The notes beneath the pieces were generated by a model, which did no database searches, was not told where the DNA came from, and worked only from the letters and a program-made list of their open reading frames with translations. DNA of 64,000 nucleotides from Streptomyces abyssalis (GTDB taxonomy: Bacteria; Actinomycetota; Actinomycetes; Streptomycetales; Streptomycetaceae), in contig NZ_LJGT01000038.1 in assembly GCF_001751365.1 (NCBI RefSeq), positions 360,466-424,465 of the forward strand, in the 5' to 3' direction. Shown here piece after piece: positions 27,295 to 35,040 of this stretch. Each line of letters starts with the position of its first letter. Positions within the stretch are counted from its first letter, which is position 1. A program made the position numbers and the translations under genes.

Positions 27295-27890
27295 TTACCT
27301 GCCACCTCCCCGTCGGGGCCCCTCGACTTCCGCCCCGTGCAGCTTCTCACTGCCCTGCCGGTCACGCGGTCCACAGGCTGATTCTTCCTGCCCATGGCGG
27401 TGGTTGCGAACCCGGGGGCAGCCCCTTCGGGTCTCCGCAGGCCAAACACCGAAGCGCGAGGCGTGATTCCTTCTCTCCCCCGAATCCGGTACGGGGCGTG
27501 TGCGGCGTGCGCCGCGCCCCTGTCCGCCCCTCACGCCGCACCCGCCGCGGCGGGACCGCAGGTCACCGGCGCGCCCCGGCAGGTCGCCCGTGCCGCCCGC
27601 CCCCCGGCGTGAAAGGCCCGGTCCGCCCGGACGACAGACCCTAGCCGCGTTCGGGAGCCTCTGCAGGCCGATGATTCGAACGCGCAGTGTTCTCCCCTCC
27701 CCTCGCTGTCCCCCCACGCTGTCCCCTCGCTGCTCCCTCGGTCGGCCCCCGCCGGTACGTCTGCCCGGGATCCGGCCGTCCTCTACGTCTGCCCCGCGGG
27801 GCGCCTCGGGACCCACCCCGGATCCGGCCCGTCCACCCCATTTGCATGCGGCCGAATCGCGCGCCCGTTCCCCGTCGATAAGCTGACGGC
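27295..27890. promoter_or_regulatory. Divergent region afsK / tetR with leaderless-type promoter
   Basis: About 600 bp with no convincing gene. TAAGCT at 27879-27884 lies six bases before the TetR start codon, which would put the transcript start at or next to the A of ATG, a leaderless message. No clear -35 is visible. 27690-27750 is a pyrimidine-rich tract. From memory S. coelicolor has a kinase-binding protein gene (kbpA) beside afsK; nothing of the kind is seen here. Confidence 0.45.
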
Positions 27891-28538
27891 ATGACAGGAC
27901 AAGTTCGAACCGTCGACGGGCGAGTAGCGGGGCGCCGCGGGCAGGCGACGCGGCAGAAGCTGCTCGACTGCCTCGGCGAGATGCTCAGCTCGTCGCCGTA
28001 TCGCGATGTCAAGGTCATTGATGTCGCACGGCGGGCGGGCACGTCCCCGGCGACCTTCTACCAGTACTTCCCGGACGTCGAGGGCGCCGTCCTCGAACTG
28101 GCCGAGTCCATGGCGAAGGACGGTGCCGCGCTCAGCGATCTGGTGACCGACCGTTCCTGGGCGGGCAAGTCCGGCTGGCGCACCGCCGAGGAACTCGTGG
28201 ACGGGTTCCTCTCCTTCTGGCGCAAGAACGACGCCATCCTGAGGGTCGTCGACCTGGGCGCGGCAGAGGGCGACAAGCGGTTCTACAAGATCCGCATGAA
28301 GGTCCTGAACTCCGTCAACCAGCCGCTGACGGACTCCATCAAGGACCTCCAGGCCAAGGGCCGGGTCGACAAGGACGTCAATCCGGCAGCCACGGCCGGC
28401 GCGCTCGTGATGATGCTCGCCTCCGTGGCGGGCCACCAGAAGGGCTTCCAGACCTGGGGCGTCAAGCAGGCGGAGCTCAAGCCGAACCTGGCTCTGCTGG
28501 TCCACCTCGGTGTGACGGGCCGCAAGCCCACGAGATGA
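27891..28538 (+). CDS. TetR-family transcriptional regulator
   Basis: 215 residues. The N-terminal helix-turn-helix is clear (RRGQATRQKLLDCLGEML, then VIDVARRAGTSPATFYQYF). The C-terminal ligand domain is all-helical. There is no Shine-Dalgarno site, consistent with leaderless translation. The location next to afsK matches the S. coelicolor SCO4421-type regulator from memory, a family reported to stimulate antibiotic production. The ligand is unknown. Confidence 0.9.
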   Translation: MTGQVRTVDGRVAGRRGQATRQKLLDCLGEMLSSSPYRDVKVIDVARRAGTSPATFYQYFPDVEGAVLELAESMAKDGAALSDLVTDRSWAGKSGWRTAEELVDGFLSFWRKNDAILRVVDLGAAEGDKRFYKIRMKVLNSVNQPLTDSIKDLQAKGRVDKDVNPAATAGALVMMLASVAGHQKGFQTWGVKQAELKPNLALLVHLGVTGRKPTR

Positions 28539-28730
28539 ACCGTTTCCTCCGGGTACTCCGAAAAACGTTTCTCCCCCACCTCTCCGAAACCCCCCTGCCG
28601 GACCCCGCGGCCTCCGCGGTCTCCACGTCCGCCCCGCGTTCCGCGGCAACCGCACGTGTCACGGGCGGCGGCCGCCTCCACGTGCTCTTCCCGTGACTCT
28701 TCCGTGACGGGAACACCACGCGACCAGCAC

Positions 28731-28743
28731 TAAGCTCTCCGTC
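28731..28743 (+). promoter_or_regulatory. Leaderless-type -10 element before the monooxygenase
   Basis: TAAGCT (28731-28736) ends seven bases before the ATG at 28744 and there is no ribosome site. The same hexamer and spacing occur before the adjacent tetR gene. Confidence 0.45.
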
Positions 28744-29886
28744 ATGCCCATGACCGACGACGGAGTTCCCGTTCACATCATCGGCGCCGGTCCCGGTGGC
28801 CTGGCCACGGCCGCGGCGCTGCACGAACTCGGCATCAGCACCGTCGTACTGGAGAAGTCCCCGTCGGTCGCCGCCTCCTGGCGCGCCCACTACGACCGGC
28901 TGCGACTGCACACCACGCGTCGCTGGTCGGCGCTCCCGGGGCTGCCGATTCCCCGCTCGTACGGACGCTGGGTCGCGCGCGACGACTTCGTCTCCTACCT
29001 GGAGAGCTACGCCGAGCACCACGGCATCGAGGTGGCCACCGGCGTCGAGGTCGACTCGGTCGCACGCGACGGGGACGACTGGGTGCTGCACGCCAACGGC
29101 GGCCGCAGGCTGACCACGCCGGTCGTCGTCGTGGCCACGGGCTACAACCACACCGCGCGGCTGCCGTCCTGGCCCGGCCGGGAGACCTACGAGGGCGAAC
29201 TGCTGCACGCCTCGCGCTACCGCAACCCGGAGCCGTACGCGGACAAGGACGTGCTGGTCGTCGGCGCCGGCAACACGGGGGCGGAGATAGCCGCCGATCT
29301 CGCCCAGGGCGGGGCCGCACGGGTGCGGCTGGCCGTACGCACCGTCCCGCACATCGTCCGGCGCTCCACCCTGGGCTGGCCCGCGCAGGCCAACGGCATC
29401 CTCTGCCGGCGCCTGCCGACGCGGCTCGTGGACGCCCTGGCGGCACGCATGGCGAAGGTCGCCGTCCCGGACCTGTCCGCCCGCGGGCTCCCGCGCCCCG
29501 ACACCGGGCTGTACACGCGGGCCCGCCAGGGTGCTATCCCCGTACAGGACGTGGGGCTGATCAAGGCCGTACGAAAGGGGAAGGTGGAGCCCGTCGCGGC
29601 CGTGGAGTCCTTCGACGGTGCGAAGATCCAGCTCGCCGACGGATCGTCCGTCGCCCCCGACGCCGTCATCGCCGCGACGGGTTTCCGGCGCGGGCTCGAA
29701 GACCTCGTCGGCGGCCTCGGAGTGCTCGACGACGCCGGACGTCCGCTGGCGCACGGCCGGCGCACCCACCCGGAGGCCCCGGGGCTGTACTTCATCGGCT
29801 ACACGAATCCGCTCAGCGGGATGCTGCGGGAGCTGTCGCTGGACGCGCGCCGGATCGCGAAGGCGGTGAACCGGGCCGTCGCCTGA
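28744..29886 (+). CDS. Flavin-containing monooxygenase (FAD/NAD(P)-binding oxidoreductase)
   Basis: 380 residues. FAD site GAGPGG (14-19), NAD(P) site GAGNTG (174-179), and the second FAD-contact ATGYN/ATGFRRG motifs, arranged as in class B flavoprotein monooxygenases of the YUCCA-like, FMO-like group. It would oxygenate a soft nucleophile or a small carbonyl or amine substrate with NADPH and O2. A TetR gene lies directly upstream in the same direction, so joint regulation is plausible. It converges with the MFS gene. Confidence 0.9.
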   Translation: MPMTDDGVPVHIIGAGPGGLATAAALHELGISTVVLEKSPSVAASWRAHYDRLRLHTTRRWSALPGLPIPRSYGRWVARDDFVSYLESYAEHHGIEVATGVEVDSVARDGDDWVLHANGGRRLTTPVVVVATGYNHTARLPSWPGRETYEGELLHASRYRNPEPYADKDVLVVGAGNTGAEIAADLAQGGAARVRLAVRTVPHIVRRSTLGWPAQANGILCRRLPTRLVDALAARMAKVAVPDLSARGLPRPDTGLYTRARQGAIPVQDVGLIKAVRKGKVEPVAAVESFDGAKIQLADGSSVAPDAVIAATGFRRGLEDLVGGLGVLDDAGRPLAHGRRTHPEAPGLYFIGYTNPLSGMLRELSLDARRIAKAVNRAVA

Positions 29887-29891
29887 CACCG

Positions 29892-29949
29892 CCTGCCCCA
29901 GGGCCGCCCGGTCCAGCTCGTGGCCCTGGCCCCTTCGGCCCCTGGCAGG
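29892..29949. terminator. Imperfect inverted repeat between convergent genes
   Basis: CCTGCCCCAGGGCC (29892-29905) pairs with GGCCCCTGGCAGG (29937-29949) with one bulge, and inner GGCC boxes can pair too. The position between the convergent monooxygenase and MFS genes suits a bidirectional terminator. Confidence 0.5.
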
Positions 29950-29978
29950 TCCCGGTGCGGACTCCCTTGCGGGCGCCG

Positions 29979-31382
29979 TCAGGACGGCTGAGCCGTCCCC
30001 CGCCCGGGCTCCGGCTGCCCCCGTCCGCGTATCACCAGGGCCATCAGCGCGGCCGTACCGCACAGCGCGCCGGAGGCGATCCAGGCCACGTCGTAGCTGC
30101 CGAAGGTGTCCCGCGCCAGGCCCGTCAGGAAGGCGACCACCGAGGCGCCGACCTGGTGCGAGGCGAGGACCCAGCCGAAGACGATCGCGCCGTTCTCACC
30201 GAAGTGCGCGCGGCACAGCGCGATCGTCGGCGGGACGGTGGCGACCCAGTCGAGCCCGTAGAAGACGATGAAGAACAGCATCGGAGGCTGCACGCTCTCC
30301 GCGAAGAGCATCGGCAGGAAGAGCAGCGAGACGCCACGCAGCGCGTAGTAGACGGCGAGCAGCCTGCGCGCGTCGAAGCGGTCGGTGAACCAGCCCGAGG
30401 CGACCGTCCCCACCAGGTCGAAGACGCCGATGACGGCGAGCAGCGAGGCGGCGGCGGGCACGGGCATGCCGTGGTCGTGCGCCGCGGGCACGAAGTGCAC
30501 GCCGACCAGCCCGTTCGTCGAGGCCCCGCACACCGCGAAGGTGCCCGCCAGCAGCCAGAAGACCTTGGTACGGGCCGCGTCGCGCAGCGTTCGCAGGGCC
30601 CGCTTGGCGGCTCCGGGAGGCGGGGGCGGCGGGGTGACGTATTCGGGGCCCGCTCCGTACGGGAGCACCCCCGCGTCCTCCGGCCGGTCCCGCAGCACGA
30701 GCAGCACCAGCGGCACGACCGCGAGCGCCGCGAACGCCACCGTCAGCGACGCCGTACGCCAGCCGGGACCTTCGACCAGCAGCGCGACCAGCGGCAGGAA
30801 GACCAGCTGCCCGGCGGCGCCGCCGGCCGTGAGGATGCCGCTGACCAGGCCGCGGCGCTCGATGAACCAGCTGTTGGCGACCGTCGCCGCGAAGGCCAGC
30901 GCCATGGAACCGGTGCCGAGGCCGACGAGGAAGCCCCAGCACAGAATGAGCTGCCAGGTGGCGTCCATGAAGACGGTCAGTCCGCTTCCGGCGGCGATGA
31001 GCAGCAGCGCCCCGCAGACGATGCGGCGGATGCCGTAGCGCTCCATCAGCGCGGCCGAGAAGGGAGAAGTGAGGCCGTAGAGCAGGACGTTGACGGAGAC
31101 GGCGGCGGAGATGGTGCCGTGCGACCAGCCGAACTCCTCGTGCAGCGGATCGATGAACACACTGGGCGTGGCCCGGAAACCGGCCGCGCCGACGAGCGCG
31201 ACGAACGACACCGCGGCCACCCACCAGGCGCGGTGCACGCGCGGTGGACGCCGCCCGGGCGGCGGAGTGACGGGCCGCCCGGGTGCGGGCGCGTGTTCGG
31301 GTGCGGTCAGGGGCCGCTTCGGGGGCTCGGTCTCGTGCTCCTGCACGGGTTCCTGCACGGGTTCAGTCGCGCGTTCGGTCAC
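29979..31382 (-). CDS. Major facilitator superfamily transporter
   Basis: 467 residues, GTG start at 31382 with GGAGT nine bases upstream. A Pro/Glu-rich N-terminal extension of about 50 residues precedes twelve predicted membrane helices. The family loop motif is seen in ALMERYGIRRI after TM2 and again in GWFTDRFDARRL in the second half. The fold resembles monocarboxylate/oxalate-type MFS permeases (GFRATPSVFIDPLHEEFGW). The divergent GlxA/AraC regulator only 71 bp away probably controls it. Confidence 0.9.
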   Translation of the reverse strand: MTERATEPVQEPVQEHETEPPKRPLTAPEHAPAPGRPVTPPPGRRPPRVHRAWWVAAVSFVALVGAAGFRATPSVFIDPLHEEFGWSHGTISAAVSVNVLLYGLTSPFSAALMERYGIRRIVCGALLLIAAGSGLTVFMDATWQLILCWGFLVGLGTGSMALAFAATVANSWFIERRGLVSGILTAGGAAGQLVFLPLVALLVEGPGWRTASLTVAFAALAVVPLVLLVLRDRPEDAGVLPYGAGPEYVTPPPPPPGAAKRALRTLRDAARTKVFWLLAGTFAVCGASTNGLVGVHFVPAAHDHGMPVPAAASLLAVIGVFDLVGTVASGWFTDRFDARRLLAVYYALRGVSLLFLPMLFAESVQPPMLFFIVFYGLDWVATVPPTIALCRAHFGENGAIVFGWVLASHQVGASVVAFLTGLARDTFGSYDVAWIASGALCGTAALMALVIRGRGQPEPGRGTAQPS

Positions 31383-31453
31383 GGAATCAGACTCCGCCGG
31401 GGCACATCCGGCGCACGAGTGGCCGGGAGGCCATGTTGTGCGAGGATCGGGCC

Positions 31454-32647
31454 ATGGATGCGAGAGCCTTCGATGCGGGTGTCACGACGGCGGACGCCAC
31501 GGCTGCGAGTGCTGTGACGACGGGTGTCACGACGGCGGGTGCCGTGACGGCGGACGCCCCGGCTGGAGGTGTCTTCCGCCACCCCGGCCGTCACCGTGTC
31601 GCCGTGCTCGTACGGCACGGTCTGCTGCCCATCGAACTCGGCATCCCGCACCGCGTGTTCGGCCGCTCCTGGGACGAGCGCGGCGAGCCGCTGTACGAGG
31701 TCGTCACGTGCGCGGTGACGCCCGGCCCGGTCCGTACGGACGCGGACTTCACCGTCGATGTCCGGCACGGTCCCGAGGCGCTGGCCCAGGCGGACACCGT
31801 GATCGTGCCCGCGTCGCACGAGCTGGACGACGCGTACGCGAGCGGCCGCCTCGAACCGCCCCTCGCCGGCGCTCTCGCGCTGATCCGGCCCGGCACCCGC
31901 GTCGCGTCGATCTGCACGGGAGCCTTCGTGCTGGCCGCGGCCGGGCTGCTGGACGGCAGGCGCGCGACCACGCACTGGTCCTCCTGTGAGCGTCTGCAGC
32001 GCCTTCACCCGGACGTCGAGGTCGACCCGGACGTGCTCTACGTCGCCGACGGGCACGTGCTGACGTCGGCGGGCGTCGCGTCCGGAATCGATCTGTGTCT
32101 GCACATGGTGCGCGAGGACTTCGGCGCGGAGGTCGCCAACTCGGTCGCCCGGCGCACCGTCGTGCCGCCCCACCGGGACGGCGGCCAGGCCCAGTTCATC
32201 GAGCGTCCCGTACCGCAGCCCGGTGTCCACACGACGGGCACCGCCCGCGACTGGGCGCTGCGGCACCTGGAGCGGCCGCTCGGCCTGCGTGATCTGGCGG
32301 AGCAGGAGGCCATGAGCGTACGGACGTTCACGCGGCGGTTCCGCGAGGAGGTCGGAACCAGCCCGCAGGTGTGGCTCACGCGGCAGCGCGTCGAGCGGGC
32401 GCGGCATCTGCTGGAGAGCAGCGGCCTGGCCGTCGAGAAGGTCGCACGGGACGCGGGATTCGGCTCGGCGTCGTCGCTGCGCCTGCACTTCCAGGCCGCA
32501 CTGGGGATCTCGCCCAGCGCATACCGGCGCACCTTCCGCGTCCGTGGCGACGCCCCCGAGACGGGCAACGGCGGCAACAGCGGCGGCGGCAGAGGCGGTC
32601 GCAGCGTCGACAGGGCGGGCGACGGCGCCGGGGGCGCCGCCGCCTGA
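31454..32647 (+). CDS. GlxA-family AraC-type regulator (DJ-1/PfpI domain + AraC HTH)
   Basis: 397 residues from ATG 31454. Residues about 45-215 form a DJ-1/PfpI-like domain with the nucleophile-elbow Cys in SICTGAFVLAAAGLL. Residues about 275-380 hold the double AraC helix-turn-helix (GLRDLAEQEAMSVRTFTRRF and VEKVARDAGFGSASSLRLHF). The first 40 residues are an Ala/Thr/Val repeat (DNA repeat at 31479-31560), so the start could lie further in. A divergent MFS gene is the likely target. The C-terminus is Gly-rich. Confidence 0.9.
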   Translation: MDARAFDAGVTTADATAASAVTTGVTTAGAVTADAPAGGVFRHPGRHRVAVLVRHGLLPIELGIPHRVFGRSWDERGEPLYEVVTCAVTPGPVRTDADFTVDVRHGPEALAQADTVIVPASHELDDAYASGRLEPPLAGALALIRPGTRVASICTGAFVLAAAGLLDGRRATTHWSSCERLQRLHPDVEVDPDVLYVADGHVLTSAGVASGIDLCLHMVREDFGAEVANSVARRTVVPPHRDGGQAQFIERPVPQPGVHTTGTARDWALRHLERPLGLRDLAEQEAMSVRTFTRRFREEVGTSPQVWLTRQRVERARHLLESSGLAVEKVARDAGFGSASSLRLHFQAALGISPSAYRRTFRVRGDAPETGNGGNSGGGRGGRSVDRAGDGAGGAAA

Positions 32648-32676
32648 ACCCGTGCGTCCACGCCGGCGGGGCGCGC

Positions 32677-33180
32677 CTACGCGGGTAAGACGCCGTCCGG
32701 GCCGCTCACCGCGCCCGCCGTCAACTGCCGGGCGGGCGGGCCGGAGAGAGCGGACAGCAAGCCCTGGCATCCCTGGCCGGGCCCGGGCGTGTCCAGTTCG
32801 CACCAGATGCGCTTGCCGAAGCCCTCCCTCTGCCAGCCCCAGCGGTCCGCGAGCCCCGAAACCAGCTCCAGGCCACGCCCGTTGGTGTCGTCGCCTTCGG
32901 CGTGACGCTGACGTGGCGGGCATGTGCTCATGTCGGCCACCTCCAGGCGTACGGCCCCCGGCGCATGGCGTCCGGGCAGCAGCATGCGGAGCACCGACGG
33001 AGTGCCCGCATGCACAACGGCGTTGGTCACCAGCTCGGAGACCAGCAGGAGCACCGTCTCCGCCAGCGCCTCGTCACCGCCGATTCCCCAGCCGGCCAGC
33101 CTGGTCCTGGCCCATCTGCGTGCGCGCCCCACCTCCGCCGGGTCCGCCCCGATCTCCAACTGCACCTGAAGCACCCGCAC
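32677..33180 (-). CDS. ATP-binding anti-sigma-factor-like protein (HATPase_c_2)
   Basis: 167 residues, GTG start at 33180, the first start codon after an in-frame TGA. It has the RsbW/SpoIIAB-type fold with N-box LLLVSELVTNAVVHAG and G-box GRGLELVSGLADRWG. Such proteins phosphorylate STAS antagonists or bind sigma factors; many streptomycete members lack a known partner. A STAS gene lies 430 bases upstream on the same strand, making a partner switch plausible. Confidence 0.88.
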   Translation of the reverse strand: MRVLQVQLEIGADPAEVGRARRWARTRLAGWGIGGDEALAETVLLLVSELVTNAVVHAGTPSVLRMLLPGRHAPGAVRLEVADMSTCPPRQRHAEGDDTNGRGLELVSGLADRWGWQREGFGKRIWCELDTPGPGQGCQGLLSALSGPPARQLTAGAVSGPDGVLPA

Positions 33181-33606
33181 TGCTCACACCGTCCGAACTG
33201 GCAAGCACATCGCCTCGCGTCCTCATGAGGTCACGGACCGTGACCCCGTCGGAGAACAGCATGATTGACGCATAGTTGGGGCAACAAGCGCTTCGGGCAT
33301 ATTCCGGCGCAAAGGACCAGCCGTGCTGCATACTGCGCGGCACCACTTGGAAGACCGCACCGGCCCGGCCCCGCGCACGCGCTTGCGGTACGGGCGGAGA
33401 ATCGCGGCGGGACGGGGCGGCGCAGGCGAGGGCCGGACGACGGAACGGGTCGGCACAGGCGAGGGCGGGACGGACGATCCGCGGCCGGCGGCGGCTCCGG
33501 CCGCACGACGTCCAACGGGTCGACGGGGCAGGCCGGTTGACGGATCAGTCAGCCAGGCCGAAGGGTTCAGTCCCGCTGAAGGGCCAAAGCGAGGGGAGCG
33601 GGAGAG
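33181..33606. promoter_or_regulatory. Gap between HATPase and STAS genes, with palindromes
   Basis: No gene was found. The perfect 17-base dyad GGTCACGG-A-CCGTGACC lies at 33229-33245, about 50 bases before the HATPase start, immediately next to CCTCATGAGG (33221-33230), also a perfect palindrome. These are candidate operator sites. The rest is GC-rich. Confidence 0.45.
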
Positions 33607-33984
33607 TCAGGCGGAGAGCGGACCGGCCGCCGTCTGCTGGGTGGCGGCGGGCAGATCCGGATAGCAGTCGAAGAGGCGTCGCACGCCGAGCGCCGCCAGC
33701 ACGCGGTTCACATGTGATCCGTCCTCCGCGCCCTGCGCGGGGAGAATCAGCCGCAACTGCCCGGCACAGGAGCGCATCAGCCGCCTCGAAGCGATCAGGA
33801 CTCCCACACCGCTGGAGTCACAGAAGAGCACTTCCGAAAGATCGAGAACGAGACTGCGCCGTCCGTCGGCAACGGCGTCGTGTACGTGCTGCCGCACGGC
33901 GGGCGAGGTGACCAGATCCATCTCTCCGGAGACCCGGAGAACGGCCCACTCCCCCCGTTCCTCCTCCAACACCTTCAACGACAC
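33607..33984 (-). CDS. STAS-domain anti-sigma factor antagonist
   Basis: 125 residues from GTG 33984, the start that fits the SpoIIAA/BldG fold. The phosphorylatable Ser lies in LFCDSSGVGVLIASRRL. Family members are inactivated by HATPase kinases and, when unphosphorylated, sequester the anti-sigma factor. From memory the syntenic S. coelicolor gene is next to a sigma factor, as here. It is divergent from that sigma gene. Confidence 0.88.
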   Translation of the reverse strand: MSLKVLEEERGEWAVLRVSGEMDLVTSPAVRQHVHDAVADGRRSLVLDLSEVLFCDSSGVGVLIASRRLMRSCAGQLRLILPAQGAEDGSHVNRVLAALGVRRLFDCYPDLPAATQQTAAGPLSA

Positions 33985-34455
33985 GTCCTCGTATCCCCTT
34001 CGCTCGACTACGCCTGCCTGGGCCCTGCGCCTACCGGAATGGTCCCTTCCCTGTTCGGCTGCCCGGCCCCCCACGGTCAAAACGAGCCACTCACCTGAGC
34101 CTATGCGCTCGGAAGGCGTCCTCCCCCGCAATCGTCACAGTCATACCCGCATGACCCCCTGGCAATTTCGGGTGTGATCACGCGCCGACACTTCCTGAGC
34201 AATGCCGCAACGTGACGGGATCGACACCATCAGCGATCAGCACTGGAGGCACATTGCCGCAAAGGGGCGTGCGTTGTCAGCCCCTCGCACTACATTCGAG
34301 GTGCCGGGTTGCGAGAGGATCACGGCAGGCACGGCAATCGGCAATGGAGGCACTCCCCCTCGCTCCTCCCCCTCGCTTCGCGGGGAGGTGCCCCCAGGGG
34401 GACCTCCACCCAGGCCGAAGGCTCTGGGGGAGGCACGGATCGGCTGGGAGTCACC
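33985..34455. promoter_or_regulatory. Divergent region STAS / sigma factor with hairpin-rich segment
   Basis: About 470 bp without a gene. A direct repeat of TGCCGCAA occurs at about 34203 and 34255. 34360-34435 is rich in complementary GGGGGA/TCCCCC blocks that can fold into several alternative stems ahead of the sigma gene, suggesting a structured leader. Confidence 0.4.
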
Positions 34456-35040
34456 ATGGCGAACGAGACACCACCGCGCTGGGACCGGAAGATGCAGCAG
34501 CGTCTCGCGCGTGGAGAAGCCGCAGCACTGGGCGAGTTGTACGACCGTTTCGCTTCGCTTGTGCACAGTCTGTCCCACCGGGTGCTCGACGACGAGTCGG
34601 CTGCCGACCGCGCCACGCGCGACGTCTTCGGTTACATCTGGGAGAACCCGCACGCCTATGACCCGAAGAAGGGCCCGATGCGCTCCTGGATAGCGGGAGT
34701 CACACAGGAGATCGCGGCCGGATGGCTGCGCAGACAGCACAGCGGACAAGGCCCGCAGCCGCCGGAGTCCCCGGAGCGGCGTGAGCAGATCGAGGAGAAG
34801 GTCCGCGCCGCGTCCACGGCCGCGCGCGCCGACTACATCGTCACGTCGATGCCCTCCTCCCTGCGTGCCGCCCTTGAACTGACGTACTTCCAGCGCCGCG
34901 ACTACCGCCAGGCGGCACGGCAGTTGGACGTCACGGAGGACGAGGCCCGGCGCCGGCTGCGGCTCGGCCTGCAGCTGCTGTCCTCGGCGGCGAGCCATCC
35001 GATGCCCGCACACCCGACCGCCCTGGGGCGTCCACGGTGA
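34456..35040 (+). CDS. ECF-type RNA polymerase sigma factor
   Basis: 194 residues, ATG 34456 after CTGGGAG. Region 2 covers about 17-80 (LGELYDRFASLVHSLSHRVL to GPMRSWIAGVTQEIAAGWLR) and region 4 about 125-180 (LRAALELTYFQRRDYRQAARQL). The terminal GTGA overlaps the downstream anti-sigma gene, so the two are made together. The targets are unknown. Confidence 0.88.
   Translation: MANETPPRWDRKMQQRLARGEAAALGELYDRFASLVHSLSHRVLDDESAADRATRDVFGYIWENPHAYDPKKGPMRSWIAGVTQEIAAGWLRRQHSGQGPQPPESPERREQIEEKVRAASTAARADYIVTSMPSSLRAALELTYFQRRDYRQAARQLDVTEDEARRRLRLGLQLLSSAASHPMPAHPTALGRPR

Noticed and set aside
27295..27816. Leftward open frame upstream of afsK considered as a kbpA candidate
   Set aside because: Arg/Gly-rich composition of an out-of-phase frame, no ribosome site, and it overlaps the tetR promoter side.
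33074..33346. Short leftward frame overlapping the HATPase start
   Set aside because: It runs out of frame through the HATPase start, contains the palindromic region and lacks a ribosome site.
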